A stretch of 64,000 nucleotides of DNA from NCBI RefSeq assembly GCF_001421515.1, contig NZ_LMKM01000003.1:188966-252965 (forward strand), in the 5' to 3' direction. The notes beneath the pieces are model-generated. The model saw nothing but the letters and a program-made list of their open reading frames with translations, was not told the origin of the DNA and did not search any database. Source of the DNA: Pedobacter sp. Leaf216 (GTDB lineage Bacteria; Bacteroidota; Bacteroidia; Sphingobacteriales; Sphingobacteriaceae). Shown piece after piece: positions 8,202-16,601 of this stretch (positions are counted from its first letter, which is position 1; the number at the start of each line of letters is the position of its first letter). The position numbers were made by a program, and so were the translations under genes.

Positions 8202-9423
8202 AGAATCCCGTTGCTCATTCTGCCATTCTGGCAAGCATGAAACTTTAATGTTAATTGAAGGCATGGATGCATTTATCTGCGATAAATGTGTAACCCAGGC
8301 CAATCAGTTGCTTGCTCAGGAATTGGGAACCAAAGGGACTAAAAATATTCAGGAGGCGATTAATTTATTAAAGCCTCTTGAAATAAAACAACATATCGAT
8401 CAGTACGTGATCGGTCAGGATGATGCAAAAAAAGTATTGGCTGTTGCAGTTTATAATCACTACAAACGACTAAATCAAAAAGTTGATAAAGACGAGATTG
8501 AGATTGAAAAATCAAATATCATGTTGGTGGGCGAAACCGGAACAGGTAAAACGCTTTTGGCCAAAACCATTGCAAAAATCCTTCATGTGCCTTTTTGTAT
8601 CTGCGATGCAACTGTTTTAACAGAAGCAGGTTATGTTGGTGAAGATGTTGAAAGTATTTTAACCCGTTTACTTCAGGCTGCCGATTATGATGTTGCTGCC
8701 GCAGAACGCGGTATTGTTTACATTGATGAAGTTGATAAAGTGGCGCGTAAAAGTGATAACCCATCTATTACACGTGATGTTTCAGGAGAAGGTGTTCAAC
8801 AGGCTTTATTGAAGATTTTAGAAGGTACTGTGGTAAATGTTCCACCTCAGGGCGGACGTAAACATCCAGATCAAAAAATGATTCCTGTAAATACAAATAA
8901 CATATTATTTATTTGTGGAGGGGCATTTGATGGGATTGAGCGTAAAATTGCCAATCGTTTGCGTACACAGGCTGTAGGGTATAGGGTAAAGAAAGATGAG
9001 ACAGTGTTAGATCTTAAAAATCTTTATAAGTATATTACACCTCAGGATTTGAAATCTTTTGGATTGATTCCGGAATTAATTGGTCGTATACCAGTACTTT
9101 CGCATCTTAATCCTTTAGATAAAGAATCTTTAAGAAACATTTTAACTGCGCCTAAAAACTCATTAATTAAACAATATGTTAAGCTTTTCGCTTACGAAGA
9201 TGTTAAATTGGTTTTTGAGGATGAGGTTTTGGATTTTATTGTTGATAAAGCAATGGAATATAAGCTTGGAGCACGTGGATTAAGATCAATTTGTGAAGCG
9301 ATTATGTTGGATGCCATGTTTGATACGCCAACACAGACGGATGTCAAGGAATTGCACATTAATCTCGATTATGCGATAGAGAAATTTGAAAAGGCCGACT
9401 TTAAAAAGTTGCAGGCCGCATAA
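8185..9423 (+). CDS. clpX: ATP-dependent Clp protease ATP-binding subunit ClpX
   Basis: This AAA+ unfoldase feeds substrates to ClpP. The N-terminal zinc-binding domain has Cys10, Cys13, Cys32 and Cys35. Walker A GETGTGKT lies at 116-123, Walker B is in IVYIDEVDK, and the sensor-2 arginine is in GARGLR near the C-terminus. The length of 412 residues is standard. I chose the ATG at 8185 rather than 8152 because MAKQNKESRCSFCHS is the usual N-terminus. The gene overlaps clpP by 17 bases. Confidence 0.96.
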   Translation: MAKQNKESRCSFCHSGKHETLMLIEGMDAFICDKCVTQANQLLAQELGTKGTKNIQEAINLLKPLEIKQHIDQYVIGQDDAKKVLAVAVYNHYKRLNQKVDKDEIEIEKSNIMLVGETGTGKTLLAKTIAKILHVPFCICDATVLTEAGYVGEDVESILTRLLQAADYDVAAAERGIVYIDEVDKVARKSDNPSITRDVSGEGVQQALLKILEGTVVNVPPQGGRKHPDQKMIPVNTNNILFICGGAFDGIERKIANRLRTQAVGYRVKKDETVLDLKNLYKYITPQDLKSFGLIPELIGRIPVLSHLNPLDKESLRNILTAPKNSLIKQYVKLFAYEDVKLVFEDEVLDFIVDKAMEYKLGARGLRSICEAIMLDAMFDTPTQTDVKELHINLDYAIEKFEKADFKKLQAA

Positions 9424-9430
9424 AAAATCA

Positions 9431-9460
9431 AATCCTTCCCGTAATCGGGAGGGATTTTTT
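9431..9460 (+). terminator. Terminator after clpX
   Basis: The stem AATCCTTCCCG / CGGGAGGGATT has loop TAAT and is followed by a T run eight bases after the clpX stop. Confidence 0.85.
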
Positions 9461-9515
9461 GTAATATAGTATTGTTAACGCTATGCGCCATGCGCCAGGC
9501 TCTAAACCAAAAAGT

Positions 9516-10379
9516 ATGAATGAAGAAAAAGACGTAAAAAAAGACGAAGAAATAGTAGAAAAAGCTAAAAAAATAAAAGAAGTAGAAAGTCCGGTTAAAT
9601 CAGGCTTAAAATCCAAAGATGAAATTGTTAAAAACTGGTTGCCACGCTATACAGGCAGGCCGTTAGATCAATTTGGCGATTACATCCTGTTAACGAATTT
9701 CAGCAAATATGTATCCATGTTTTCTGAATGGAATGATAATGCCCCTATTATGGGGTTAGATAAGCCGATGCAAAGCGTTACCGCAAATGGAATAACCATT
9801 ATCAATTTTGGTATGGGGAGTCCTTTAGCAGCTACGATGATGGATCTATTAACTGCAATTAAACCAAAGGCCGTTTTATTTTTGGGTAAATGTGGCGGTT
9901 TGAAAAAGAAAAATCAATTGGGTGATTTGATTCTTCCTATTGCGGCCATTAGAGGCGAAGGAACATCAAATGATTATCTTCCGGCTGAAGTGCCTGCATT
10001 GCCAGCTTTTGCGCTACAGAAAGCGATTTCTACCACAATACGCGATCACGGAAGAGATTACTGGACTGGTACCTGTTATACTACCAACCGCAGGGTTTGG
10101 GAACATGATAAGGAATTTAAAAAATATCTGAAAACTTTGAGGGCTATGGCTGTGGATATGGAAACTGCAACGGTTTTTACCACGGCGTTCGCAAATAAAA
10201 TCCCTGCAGGTGCATTACTGTTGGTTTCAGATCAACCAATGATCCCAGAGGGTGTTAAAACTGCCGAAAGTGATAGTAGTGTTACCGAAAAATACGTAGA
10301 AACACATTTGAGAATTGGTATTGATTCATTAAAGCAATTAATCAATAACGGATTAACGGTTAAACATTTGTTGTTTTAA
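9516..10379 (+). CDS. amn: AMP nucleosidase
   Basis: This belongs to the nucleoside phosphorylase superfamily. Signatures are LFLGKCGGLKK (the phosphate/ribose-binding glycine loop), the MAVDMETATVF motif whose Glu contacts the ribose, and a late LLVSDQPM. AMP nucleosidase cleaves AMP to adenine and ribose 5-phosphate. The first 30 or so residues are rich in Lys and Glu and probably disordered. An ATG at 9483 is in frame, but the bases there (ATGCGCCATGCGCCAGG) are low-complexity and I prefer 9516. It stands alone between the clpX terminator and a repeat array. Assignment to AMP nucleosidase rather than another phosphorylase rests on overall resemblance. Confidence 0.82.
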   Translation: MNEEKDVKKDEEIVEKAKKIKEVESPVKSGLKSKDEIVKNWLPRYTGRPLDQFGDYILLTNFSKYVSMFSEWNDNAPIMGLDKPMQSVTANGITIINFGMGSPLAATMMDLLTAIKPKAVLFLGKCGGLKKKNQLGDLILPIAAIRGEGTSNDYLPAEVPALPAFALQKAISTTIRDHGRDYWTGTCYTTNRRVWEHDKEFKKYLKTLRAMAVDMETATVFTTAFANKIPAGALLLVSDQPMIPEGVKTAESDSSVTEKYVETHLRIGIDSLKQLINNGLTVKHLLF

Positions 10380-10413
10380 CATAAGAAATCGTCCTCCTGA
10401 GTTTATAGCGCAA

Positions 10414-11045
10414 TCGTCCTCCTGAACTCGTTTCAGGATCTTTAACTTGTATTCTAATAGATGCTGAAATAAATTCAGCAGGACGTACGGGGTGGAGCAA
10501 TTATATTCCTGAACTTCAAGTTTATGACTTCCTGAACTCGTTTCAGGATCTTTAACTTGTGTTTCATTAGAAGCTGAAATAAATTCAGCAGGACGTACGG
10601 GGTGGGGCTATGGTATTCCTTAATTTTAAAGAGCAATCGTCTTCCTGAACTCGTTTCGGGATCTTTAACTTTTATTCTAATAGATGCTGAAATAAATTCA
10701 GCAGGACGTACGGGGTGGAGGAATCGTCTTCCTTAGTTTAAAAAGCAATCGTCCTCCTGAACTCGTTTCAGGATCTTTAACTTGTATTCTAATAGATGCT
10801 GAAATAAATTCAGCAGGTCGCATTGGGTGGGGCAATGGTATTCCTGCGTTTATAGAGCAATCGTCCTCCTGAACTCGTTTCAGGATCTTTAACTGTGTTT
10901 CAAAGGATGCTGAAATAAATTCAGCAAGACGCATGGGGTGGGGCAATGGTATTCCTGAGTTTATAAAACAATCGTCCTCCTGAACTCGTTTCAGGATCTT
11001 TAACTTGTGTTTCAATAGATGCTGAAATAAATTCAGCAGGAAGTA
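10414..11045. repeat. Array of six REP-like units, about 111 bp each
   Basis: Six copies begin with CCTGAACTCGTTTC(A/G)GGATC at 10421, 10531, 10644, 10756, 10868 and 10979. Each is followed about 60 bases later by GCTGAAATAAATTCAGCA, an imperfect palindrome. The two blocks form separate hairpins in each unit and have stop codons in most frames. No gene is seen in this 798-base gap between amn and rpoD. A diverged four-unit relative lies at 26183-26571. Confidence 0.9.
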
Positions 11046-11121
11046 TCGCTGGGGCGATCGTCTTCCTTAGGGAATGTCAAGTTCGCCAATCTACTACCTA
11101 AATTTGTTTGAGAATCTTCAA

Positions 11122-11152
11122 AACAAAAAAAGACCGGCATTTGCCGATCTTT
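11122..11152 (-). terminator. Terminator of rpoD
   Basis: On the minus strand the stem AGATCGGCA / TGCCGGTCT (one G-T pair) is followed by a T run, just after the rpoD stop. Confidence 0.85.
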
Positions 11153-11177
11153 CAATTATTTGTATGATGATAATTAC

Positions 11178-12038
11178 TTATCCTAAATACGATTTTAAAA
11201 TTTTGCTTCTTGATGTATGACGTAAGCGTTGTAACGCTTTATCTTTAATCTGACGAACACGTTCGCGGGTTAAGTTAAATTTCTCGCCAATTTCTTCTAA
11301 TGAAAGTGGGTGGTTAGAGCCTAAACCAAAGAATAAAACAATGATTTCTCTTTCCCTTTCAGTTAAAGTAGATAAAGAACGTTTAATTTCTTCTGATAAT
11401 GACTCATTAATCAACGAGCTATCAGTATTTGGTTCGTGGTTTTCCAATACATCCAATAATGTATTTTCTTCACCTTGAACGAAAGGCGCATCCATCGATA
11501 CATGTCGACCAGAATTACTCAAAGTATCAGAGATTTTATCTACCGTAGTTTCTAAAATATCTGCAAGTTCTTCTGGAGAAGGCTCACGTTCGTATTCCTG
11601 TTCTAATTTAGAGAAAGCCTTACTGATTTTGCTTAATGAACCTACCTGGTTTAAAGGCAAACGTACAATACGGCTTTGTTCTGCAATTGCTTGCAAAATA
11701 GATTGACGGATCCACCAAACAGCATAAGAAATGAATTTGAAACCCTTAGTCTCATCAAAACGTTTTGCTGCTTTAATTAAGCCTAAATTACCTTCGTTAA
11801 TTAAATCTCCTAAGGTTAAACCTTGGTTTTGATATTGTTTTGCAACAGATACAACGAAACGTAGGTTGGTTTTTGTTAACCGCTCTAATGCAGCCTGATC
11901 GCCTTCACGGATCTTCCTTGCTAAAATTACTTCCTCTTCTGCTGTTATTAAATCTACTTTACCAATTTCGTGTAGGTATTTATCTAACGACTGACTTTCA
12001 CGGTTGGTAATGGATTGCGTTATCTTGAGTTGTCTCAT
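11178..12038 (-). CDS. rpoD: Primary RNA polymerase sigma factor (RpoD/SigA family)
   Basis: This 286-residue sigma-70 protein lacks the long N-terminal region 1.1 of proteobacterial RpoD, as expected for the Bacteroidota housekeeping sigma that reads TAnnTTTG promoters. Region 1.2 covers [16 protein letters not shown] (about 18-33). Region 2 includes [20 protein letters not shown] and the WWIRQSI core. Region 3 follows. Region 4 ends with the helix-turn-helix [20 protein letters not shown]. Its own promoter carries TAACTTTG. It is transcribed alone and closed by its own terminator. Confidence 0.95.
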   Translation of the reverse strand: MRQLKITQSITNRESQSLDKYLHEIGKVDLITAEEEVILARKIREGDQAALERLTKTNLRFVVSVAKQYQNQGLTLGDLINEGNLGLIKAAKRFDETKGFKFISYAVWWIRQSILQAIAEQSRIVRLPLNQVGSLSKISKAFSKLEQEYEREPSPEELADILETTVDKISDTLSNSGRHVSMDAPFVQGEENTLLDVLENHEPNTDSSLINESLSEEIKRSLSTLTEREREIIVLFFGLGSNHPLSLEEIGEKFNLTRERVRQIKDKALQRLRHTSRSKILKSYLG

Positions 12039-12075
12039 TTATACGTTTTGTGTGCTCTTTAATTATTGAAGTGTG

Positions 12076-12083
12076 CAAAGTTA
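12076..12083 (-). promoter_or_regulatory. -7 box TAACTTTG of rpoD
   Basis: This exact TAnnTTTG match on the minus strand lies 37 bases upstream of the rpoD ATG. No exact -33 TTTG is seen. Confidence 0.5.
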
Positions 12084-12260
12084 CGAAATTGTATGGCAAT
12101 CCGAAAGGATAAAATGCTGAAAATGTTACCGTTTGCACATGTTTTTTACACTTTTACTTATAACAAAAATCATTCCAAGAAAGTTTTTGACACATTTGAG
12201 GTATGTTGTTGTGTAGTAGCTGTTATTCAATTAATATTTATTGTAAATCAATAAATATAT

Positions 12261-12292
12261 TTTGATTTGTAATAAATAAATTTTTATGTTTG
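12261..12292 (+). promoter_or_regulatory. Promoter of the DUF2975-like/XRE operon
   Basis: TTTG (12261-12264), a 20-base spacer and TATGTTTG (12285-12292), with a 22-base leader to the ATG at 12315. Confidence 0.6.
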
Positions 12293-12314
12293 TGGTGCAA
12301 ATAATTAAATAAAT

Positions 12315-12827
12315 ATGACGTTTCTTAAATTTCTCATCTTTAAGCTTAAAAATTCATCTGCCAGTTATTGGAAGATTTTAAGCCTAAGAATTTTTGTCAG
12401 ATTACTCGGCATGATAACCGTATTTTATTTTTTAGTCTGTTTTGACGCAGACAGAAACAATGGACCAAAATACTGGTATAGTTTAACATCTACATTTTTT
12501 TATGCACTATTTTTTGTGTTTTTAGAATGGTATTTAAAAGCTTCTTTAAAACACGATCTGAAAGACAACCTACTTAAATGGCTCAACATTTTAATGTATG
12601 TTCCGCTTTGCTTTACATTGATTTTAATTAGCTTAACAGCTAAAAACAACCTGTTTGCCTGGCCTAAAGAAATTATTGAGTATATTATTTATGCCTACAC
12701 ACGGGTGTGGCCGATGGTTTTTATTCCTAATATGAGTTTTATCATAATCACCCTGTTAATTTTTTATGCTTCTGCTATTCTCAAAAGAAATGAGGTGCTA
12801 AAACTAGAAAACGATTTAACTATATAA
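12315..12827 (+). CDS. Small membrane protein, possible DUF2975 relative, ending ENDLTI
   Basis: This is a 170-residue protein with four hydrophobic segments, at about residues 28-44, 58-75, 92-108 and 138-155. The last 12 residues, NEVLKLENDLTI, resemble the tail of the next protein, SRKLKQENDLTI. Its stop codon overlaps the next start (TAATG), so translation is probably coupled. I do not recognise it with certainty; the shared layout and tail suggest a diverged paralogue of the DUF2975 protein beside it. The three-gene set with an XRE regulator suggests a membrane signalling unit, which is inference. Confidence 0.75.
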   Translation: MTFLKFLIFKLKNSSASYWKILSLRIFVRLLGMITVFYFLVCFDADRNNGPKYWYSLTSTFFYALFFVFLEWYLKASLKHDLKDNLLKWLNILMYVPLCFTLILISLTAKNNLFAWPKEIIEYIIYAYTRVWPMVFIPNMSFIIITLLIFYASAILKRNEVLKLENDLTI

Positions 12828-13423
12828 TGATGAACAACATTTTAAAAGTTTTTAGATTTGCAGGTTTGAGCTTAATAATTATTTCAATAATATTTATTTC
12901 CAACCATTTAATTTCAGCAATCGTTGATTACAATAAAGGATTGATATCAGTTCACTTAGTAAAGAAAAATGTACCAAAAGATGTACAGGTGATTGATGGA
13001 GCAATGTTTACCAATAGTCACATTGGTTCATATGAATTTAAACCAACATTATTGCAGTCTATACTTTTGTCTAACGATGGAATTGTTGATAATGGCTCCA
13101 ATGCAGTGTTTTACCTGATATTAGGGTCGATTATTACTATGCTCGCCTACCTAAAACCAAAATGGCTCGAAAACTTAACTGAAAATAGGTTATGGCAGTT
13201 TGTTGGCGCAGGATCTGTTTTGTTTTTCGCTTTAAAGTTTTTAACAAAGTTTCTTGTTGATAATTGTGTTGATGATTTAACACATCATGCATTCAAATAT
13301 TATTATTCAAACATTGGAGATGTTAATTTGAATGTAATGTCAATTGTAGCGGTACTGACTGTAGTTTATGAGCTGCTCTCGTATTCAAGAAAGTTGAAAC
13401 AAGAAAATGATTTAACGATATAA
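12827..13423 (+). CDS. DUF2975-type membrane protein
   Basis: This 198-residue protein has an N-terminal membrane segment (about 10-32), an extracytoplasmic loop of about 70 residues, and three further hydrophobic segments, ending SRKLKQENDLTI on the cytoplasmic side. This fits DUF2975, a family of unknown function often encoded next to a small XRE regulator, as it is here (four bases downstream). The start overlaps the previous stop by one base; an alternative ATG follows at 12830. A role in sensing or in holding the regulator is suggested by context only. Confidence 0.78.
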   Translation: MMNNILKVFRFAGLSLIIISIIFISNHLISAIVDYNKGLISVHLVKKNVPKDVQVIDGAMFTNSHIGSYEFKPTLLQSILLSNDGIVDNGSNAVFYLILGSIITMLAYLKPKWLENLTENRLWQFVGAGSVLFFALKFLTKFLVDNCVDDLTHHAFKYYYSNIGDVNLNVMSIVAVLTVVYELLSYSRKLKQENDLTI

Positions 13424-13427
13424 ACTC

Positions 13428-13634
13428 ATGCCCATAATTATAAATTTAGATGTAATGCTTGCCCGTCGTAAAATGTCGCTTACCGAATTAAGTGATCGGG
13501 TAGGCATCACCATGTCTAATTTATCAATATTGAAAACAGGGAAGGCGAAAGCCATCCGGTTGGAAACATTAGAGGCTATCTGCAAAGTGTTGGATTGTCA
13601 GCCAGGTGATATTTTAGAATTTCGTGCAGAGTAA
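13428..13634 (+). CDS. XRE-family transcriptional regulator, single HTH domain
   Basis: At 68 residues, this is nearly all helix-turn-helix: LARRKMSLTELSDRVGITMS forms helices 1-2 and the recognition region follows with NLSILKTGKAKAIRLETLEA. The C-terminal VLDCQPGDILEF is typical of the YozG-like subgroup that pairs with DUF2975 proteins. With no oligomerisation or sensor domain of its own, it is likely controlled by the membrane proteins encoded just upstream. A perfect hairpin follows its stop. Confidence 0.88.
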   Translation: MPIIINLDVMLARRKMSLTELSDRVGITMSNLSILKTGKAKAIRLETLEAICKVLDCQPGDILEFRAE

Positions 13635-13665
13635 ACCTCGCAGGTTTCAAAAACCTGCGAGGTTT
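13633..13665 (+). terminator. Perfect 15-bp hairpin terminator after the XRE gene
   Basis: AAACCTCGCAGGTTT, loop CAA, then AAACCTGCGAGGTTT. It begins at the stop codon. The same CCTCGCAGG/CCCCGCAGG core recurs near 34550 and 34945, so this may be a widespread terminator cassette. Confidence 0.75.
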
Positions 13666-13667
13666 GA

Positions 13668-13800
13668 TCGGGTTCAGAGGAACCACGAACCCATGTTAAA
13701 TAAACCTGATAGAACGAAAAGCCCGCAACCCGATTTTTCATCGGGTGAGGACTTGAAGAGATAGCAGGAGAGGAGGCCGCCATAATAACAGAACCACTAA
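13668..13800 (-). repeat. Dispersed hairpin element B, copy 1
   Basis: This fills most of the 394-base gap between the XRE gene and sucC. Its core ACCCGATTTTTCATCGGGT (13728-13746) is a perfect hairpin; read on the minus strand the loop is GAAAA. Outside the core, AAACCTGATA...AAAGCCC and GAGGACTTG...TAGCAGGA are shared with copy 2 at 45660. No coding potential is seen. Confidence 0.7.
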
Positions 13801-13948
13801 TTTTCAAAATAATATTGACTACCTTATACACATTAGTACGTTTTAGTGAAATGGCTATTAAATTTTAACCTATCAGGTTTTGGGTAATGATTAGGTTAAA
13901 AAATACCCCCGGCTTGCGGACACCCTCCCCTCTAAAAAAATGGGAATA

Positions 13949-13981
13949 AAAAAAACCTTCCAGTTTTCACCGAAAGGTTTT
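13949..13981 (-). terminator. Terminator of sucC
   Basis: On the minus strand AAAACCTTTC pairs with GGAAGGTTTT and a T run follows, 50 bases after the sucC stop. Confidence 0.75.
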
Positions 13982-14028
13982 AAAATGTGATTGCTTTGAG
14001 CTTTAGTTTTTCAACTTTGAGCCTAAGT

Positions 14029-15228
14029 TTATGCTTGTTCAGCCAATACTTTGGTTACTAAATCAGCAGCTTCTTTTAAAGCGATTGCTGAGTAAACCTG
14101 TAAGCCAGATTCATCGATTAGTTTTTTAGCTTCTTCAGCATTTGTACCTTGTAAACGGCAAATAATTGGCACTGGTATATTACCGATTTCTTTATATGCA
14201 TCAATTACACCTTGCGCAACGCGGTCGCAACGAACAATACCACCGAAAATGTTAATTAAGATTGCTTTAACGTTAGGGTCTTTTAAAATGATATTGAAAG
14301 CCGCTTTAACAGTTTGAGCGTTTGCAGTTCCGCCTACGTCTAAAAAGTTAGCAGGCTCACCACCAGCCAATTTAATAATATCCATGGTAGCCATTGCTAA
14401 ACCAGCACCGTTAACCATACAACCAACGTTACCATCAAGGTTAACAAAGTTAAGGTTAGAAGCACTTGCTTCAACTTCCATTGGATCTTCTTCCGTTACA
14501 TCACGCATTGCTGCATAATCAGCATGACGGAATAATGCGTTTTCATCTAAATTCACTTTAGCATCAACAGCAATTACTTTATCATCAGAAGTTTTTAATA
14601 CCGGGTTAATTTCGAACATTGAAGAATCGGTAGCTTCGTATGCTTTGTATAAAGCAGTTACAAATTTAACCATTTCTTTATGTGCAGCTCCGCTAACACC
14701 TAAGTTAAAAGCTACTTTACGAGCCTGGAAACCTTGTAAGCCAACTTTAGGATCAATTTCTTCTTTGAAAATTAAGTGTGGAGTGTGCTCAGCAACTTCT
14801 TCGATATCCATACCACCTTCGGTACTGTACATAATAATGTTACGGCCCTTTGCACGGTCTAACAATACTGAAATGTAGAATTCTTTGGTTTCAGAAGCAC
14901 CTGGATAATAAACATCCTGAGCAACTAAAATTTTACTCACCAATTTACCTTCCGGTCCGGTTTGAGGAGTAACCAATTGCATGCCGATAATATCGGTTGC
15001 ACGTTGTTTAACTTCTTCAAGGTTTTTGGCTAATTTAACACCACCACCTTTACCGCGACCACCAGCGTGGATTTGCGCCTTAATAACAACCCAATCAGAA
15101 TTGTAATCTATTTTCAGTTGCTTAGCAGCCTCAACAGCTTGCTCGGGAGTATCGGCAACTATTCCTTCTTGAACGTTAACACCGAAACTTTTTAATATTT
15201 GTTTACCCTGGTATTCGTGAATATTCAT
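14029..15228 (-). CDS. sucC: Succinyl-CoA synthetase (ADP-forming) beta subunit
   Basis: With the alpha subunit SucD this makes succinate and ATP from succinyl-CoA in the citric acid cycle. The N-terminus MNIHEYQGKQILKSFGV opens the ATP-grasp domain, with nucleotide-binding KAQIHAGGRGKGGGVKLAK (about 50-68). The C-terminal CoA-ligase domain has GLAMATMDIIKLAGGEPANF, the GGTA loop and NIFGGIVRCD. The length of 399 residues is slightly above the usual 385-390. sucD is not adjacent, which is common in Bacteroidota. A TAGCTTTG -7 box lies 17 bases upstream of the start. Confidence 0.95.
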   Translation of the reverse strand: MNIHEYQGKQILKSFGVNVQEGIVADTPEQAVEAAKQLKIDYNSDWVVIKAQIHAGGRGKGGGVKLAKNLEEVKQRATDIIGMQLVTPQTGPEGKLVSKILVAQDVYYPGASETKEFYISVLLDRAKGRNIIMYSTEGGMDIEEVAEHTPHLIFKEEIDPKVGLQGFQARKVAFNLGVSGAAHKEMVKFVTALYKAYEATDSSMFEINPVLKTSDDKVIAVDAKVNLDENALFRHADYAAMRDVTEEDPMEVEASASNLNFVNLDGNVGCMVNGAGLAMATMDIIKLAGGEPANFLDVGGTANAQTVKAAFNIILKDPNVKAILINIFGGIVRCDRVAQGVIDAYKEIGNIPVPIICRLQGTNAEEAKKLIDESGLQVYSAIALKEAADLVTKVLAEQA

Positions 15229-15245
15229 TTGCTACAAAATTTGCC

Positions 15246-15253
15246 CAAAGCTA
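15246..15253 (-). promoter_or_regulatory. -7 box TAGCTTTG of sucC
   Basis: This exact TAnnTTTG match on the minus strand gives a predicted leader of about 12-17 bases. Confidence 0.5.
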
Positions 15254-15392
15254 CAATTTCAAACCCTTTAAACAAATAGCAATTGCCGATTTTTTCAGAA
15301 AATGAACGTTTTATGTTAATCGTTAAAAGCGGTGTGGTGCATAAATTAATAAATGTAGTTTAACCTTAATAAAAGCATCACGCCTAAAAGCC

Positions 15393-16079
15393 TTATAACA
15401 CTCTTTTTGCTAAATTTTCAATTTCTTCTTTAAAATTCTGATCAAAAACACTTTTAAGCACACCCGTTTTTAAGTTGTATGTAAAATATTCAATTTCATC
15501 CTTTTCATTAAACTCCTTGTCCTTATTGGTGTCCTTTATCAGATCCATTAATATTAAATCATGTTTGTCATCTATTTTCCAACTATACAGATCGTAATTA
15601 TTTGGAGAAATCCGGATAAATGATTTTCCGTCCAAAGTAGAGAGGTAAAGTTTATTAGGATCTTTGTCTGTTAGCTTTTTATTGCCATCATAATCCAAAT
15701 CGGTGATGGTATAGTAGATAAACTGGTCGGATAAAGTATTTTGATTATTTTTTGCATGACCAATATCAAAGGAATTGATAATAACTTTTTCTTTAGTCAA
15801 TAATTCACTTTTACCGGAAATAACATTGTGAAAGATGAGGTTCCAGTAGTTGGAATTTACGTCTCTTTTATAACTTTCATAATCCCCACCATTAAGCCTT
15901 AATGGATATATTATAATATCTGTTTTACCAATAATGATTGGGGAATCATATTGAATTTTTGGCTGACTTTTAGTTTCGATGTTACTTTTTTCATCTGTTG
16001 ATATGCTTTTGGCTTCCTCTGTACAAGATGATGCCAGTAAGGTAAAACATAATACTGTAATTGAGATTGCTTTTTTCAT
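15393..16079 (-). CDS. Lipoprotein with two EF-hand-like calcium loops
   Basis: The 228-residue protein has a lipoprotein signal peptide with lipobox LASSC and Cys19 as the lipid site. Two 12-residue stretches fit the EF-hand loop pattern (acidic at 1, 3, 5 and 12): DLDYDGNKKLTD and DTNKDKEFNEKD. The rest is beta-rich, with short strands such as FIYYTITDLDYDG and IEYFTYNLKTG. I do not recognise the family. Calcium binding is inferred from the loop pattern only. It is transcribed alone, downstream of sucC on the same strand, with no terminator seen between it and the preceding small membrane gene. Confidence 0.75.
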   Translation of the reverse strand: MKKAISITVLCFTLLASSCTEEAKSISTDEKSNIETKSQPKIQYDSPIIIGKTDIIIYPLRLNGGDYESYKRDVNSNYWNLIFHNVISGKSELLTKEKVIINSFDIGHAKNNQNTLSDQFIYYTITDLDYDGNKKLTDKDPNKLYLSTLDGKSFIRISPNNYDLYSWKIDDKHDLILMDLIKDTNKDKEFNEKDEIEYFTYNLKTGVLKSVFDQNFKEEIENLAKRVL

Positions 16080-16189
16080 TGTCGTTAATTTTGATTAGGC
16101 TGAAATATAGCCGATAAGTATTTATTATTTTTAAGTTGCGGATGCCAGGTCGTATCACGCAGTACATTAGGACCTATCCTAAAAACAGG

Positions 16190-16498
16190 TTAACTCCCGG
16201 CAAAAGGTGTTCCGAAGATACCAACAGCCAATTCTGCCCACACAAGGAATAAGGCTAATAAAATTACAACAAGTACTATAGTTCTTAAAGTGCCTGTTTT
16301 TAGATTCCTGATTACCAATTCAATAGCAAGTCCGGTGCTGAACAACAAAATTCCTGCAATTAAGAAATCGGAGAATGTCCATACTCCTTCCTTGGTGAAC
16401 TGCATTGCAATAAGTGGAATGGCTAGTAAAAATACGATTATACTCAAAATGATAATAATTCTGAATTTACTTGTACTAAGTGATGTTTGATTTTTCAT
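16190..16498 (-). CDS. Small three-helix membrane protein of unknown function
   Basis: The 102 residues hold three hydrophobic segments at about 12-32, 41-62 and 71-95, linked by short charged turns (RNLKTGTLR between the second and third). There is no recognisable enzymatic motif. Proteins of this size and layout are common in Bacteroidota but have no assigned role as far as I can tell. Its neighbours (an EF-hand lipoprotein and a DUF4173 operon) do not suggest a function. Confidence 0.65.
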   Translation of the reverse strand: MKNQTSLSTSKFRIIIILSIIVFLLAIPLIAMQFTKEGVWTFSDFLIAGILLFSTGLAIELVIRNLKTGTLRTIVLVVILLALFLVWAELAVGIFGTPFAGS

Positions 16499-16601
16499 GA
16501 TTTTATATTTTATTATTATTTTAATAAATACTTTAGGTTCCCCGATGCAGTTCGCACCAGGGAGCTAAATGATTGAGAGGTTAACTTTATATTGAATATA
16601 A

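Noticed and set aside
10698..11015. 105-codon open frame on the minus strand in the REP array
   Set aside because: It is a repeat translation (SSGGRL/VQEDD type) and is shorter or broken in other units.
10414..11045. Regular repeats resembling a CRISPR array
   Set aside because: Units are about 111 bases with no unique spacers of 30-40 bases, the repeated part covers most of the unit, and no cas gene is in the window.
12066..12254. Open frame of 62 codons upstream of the DUF2975-like operon
   Set aside because: It overlaps the rpoD promoter, is AT-rich and shows no protein-like pattern.
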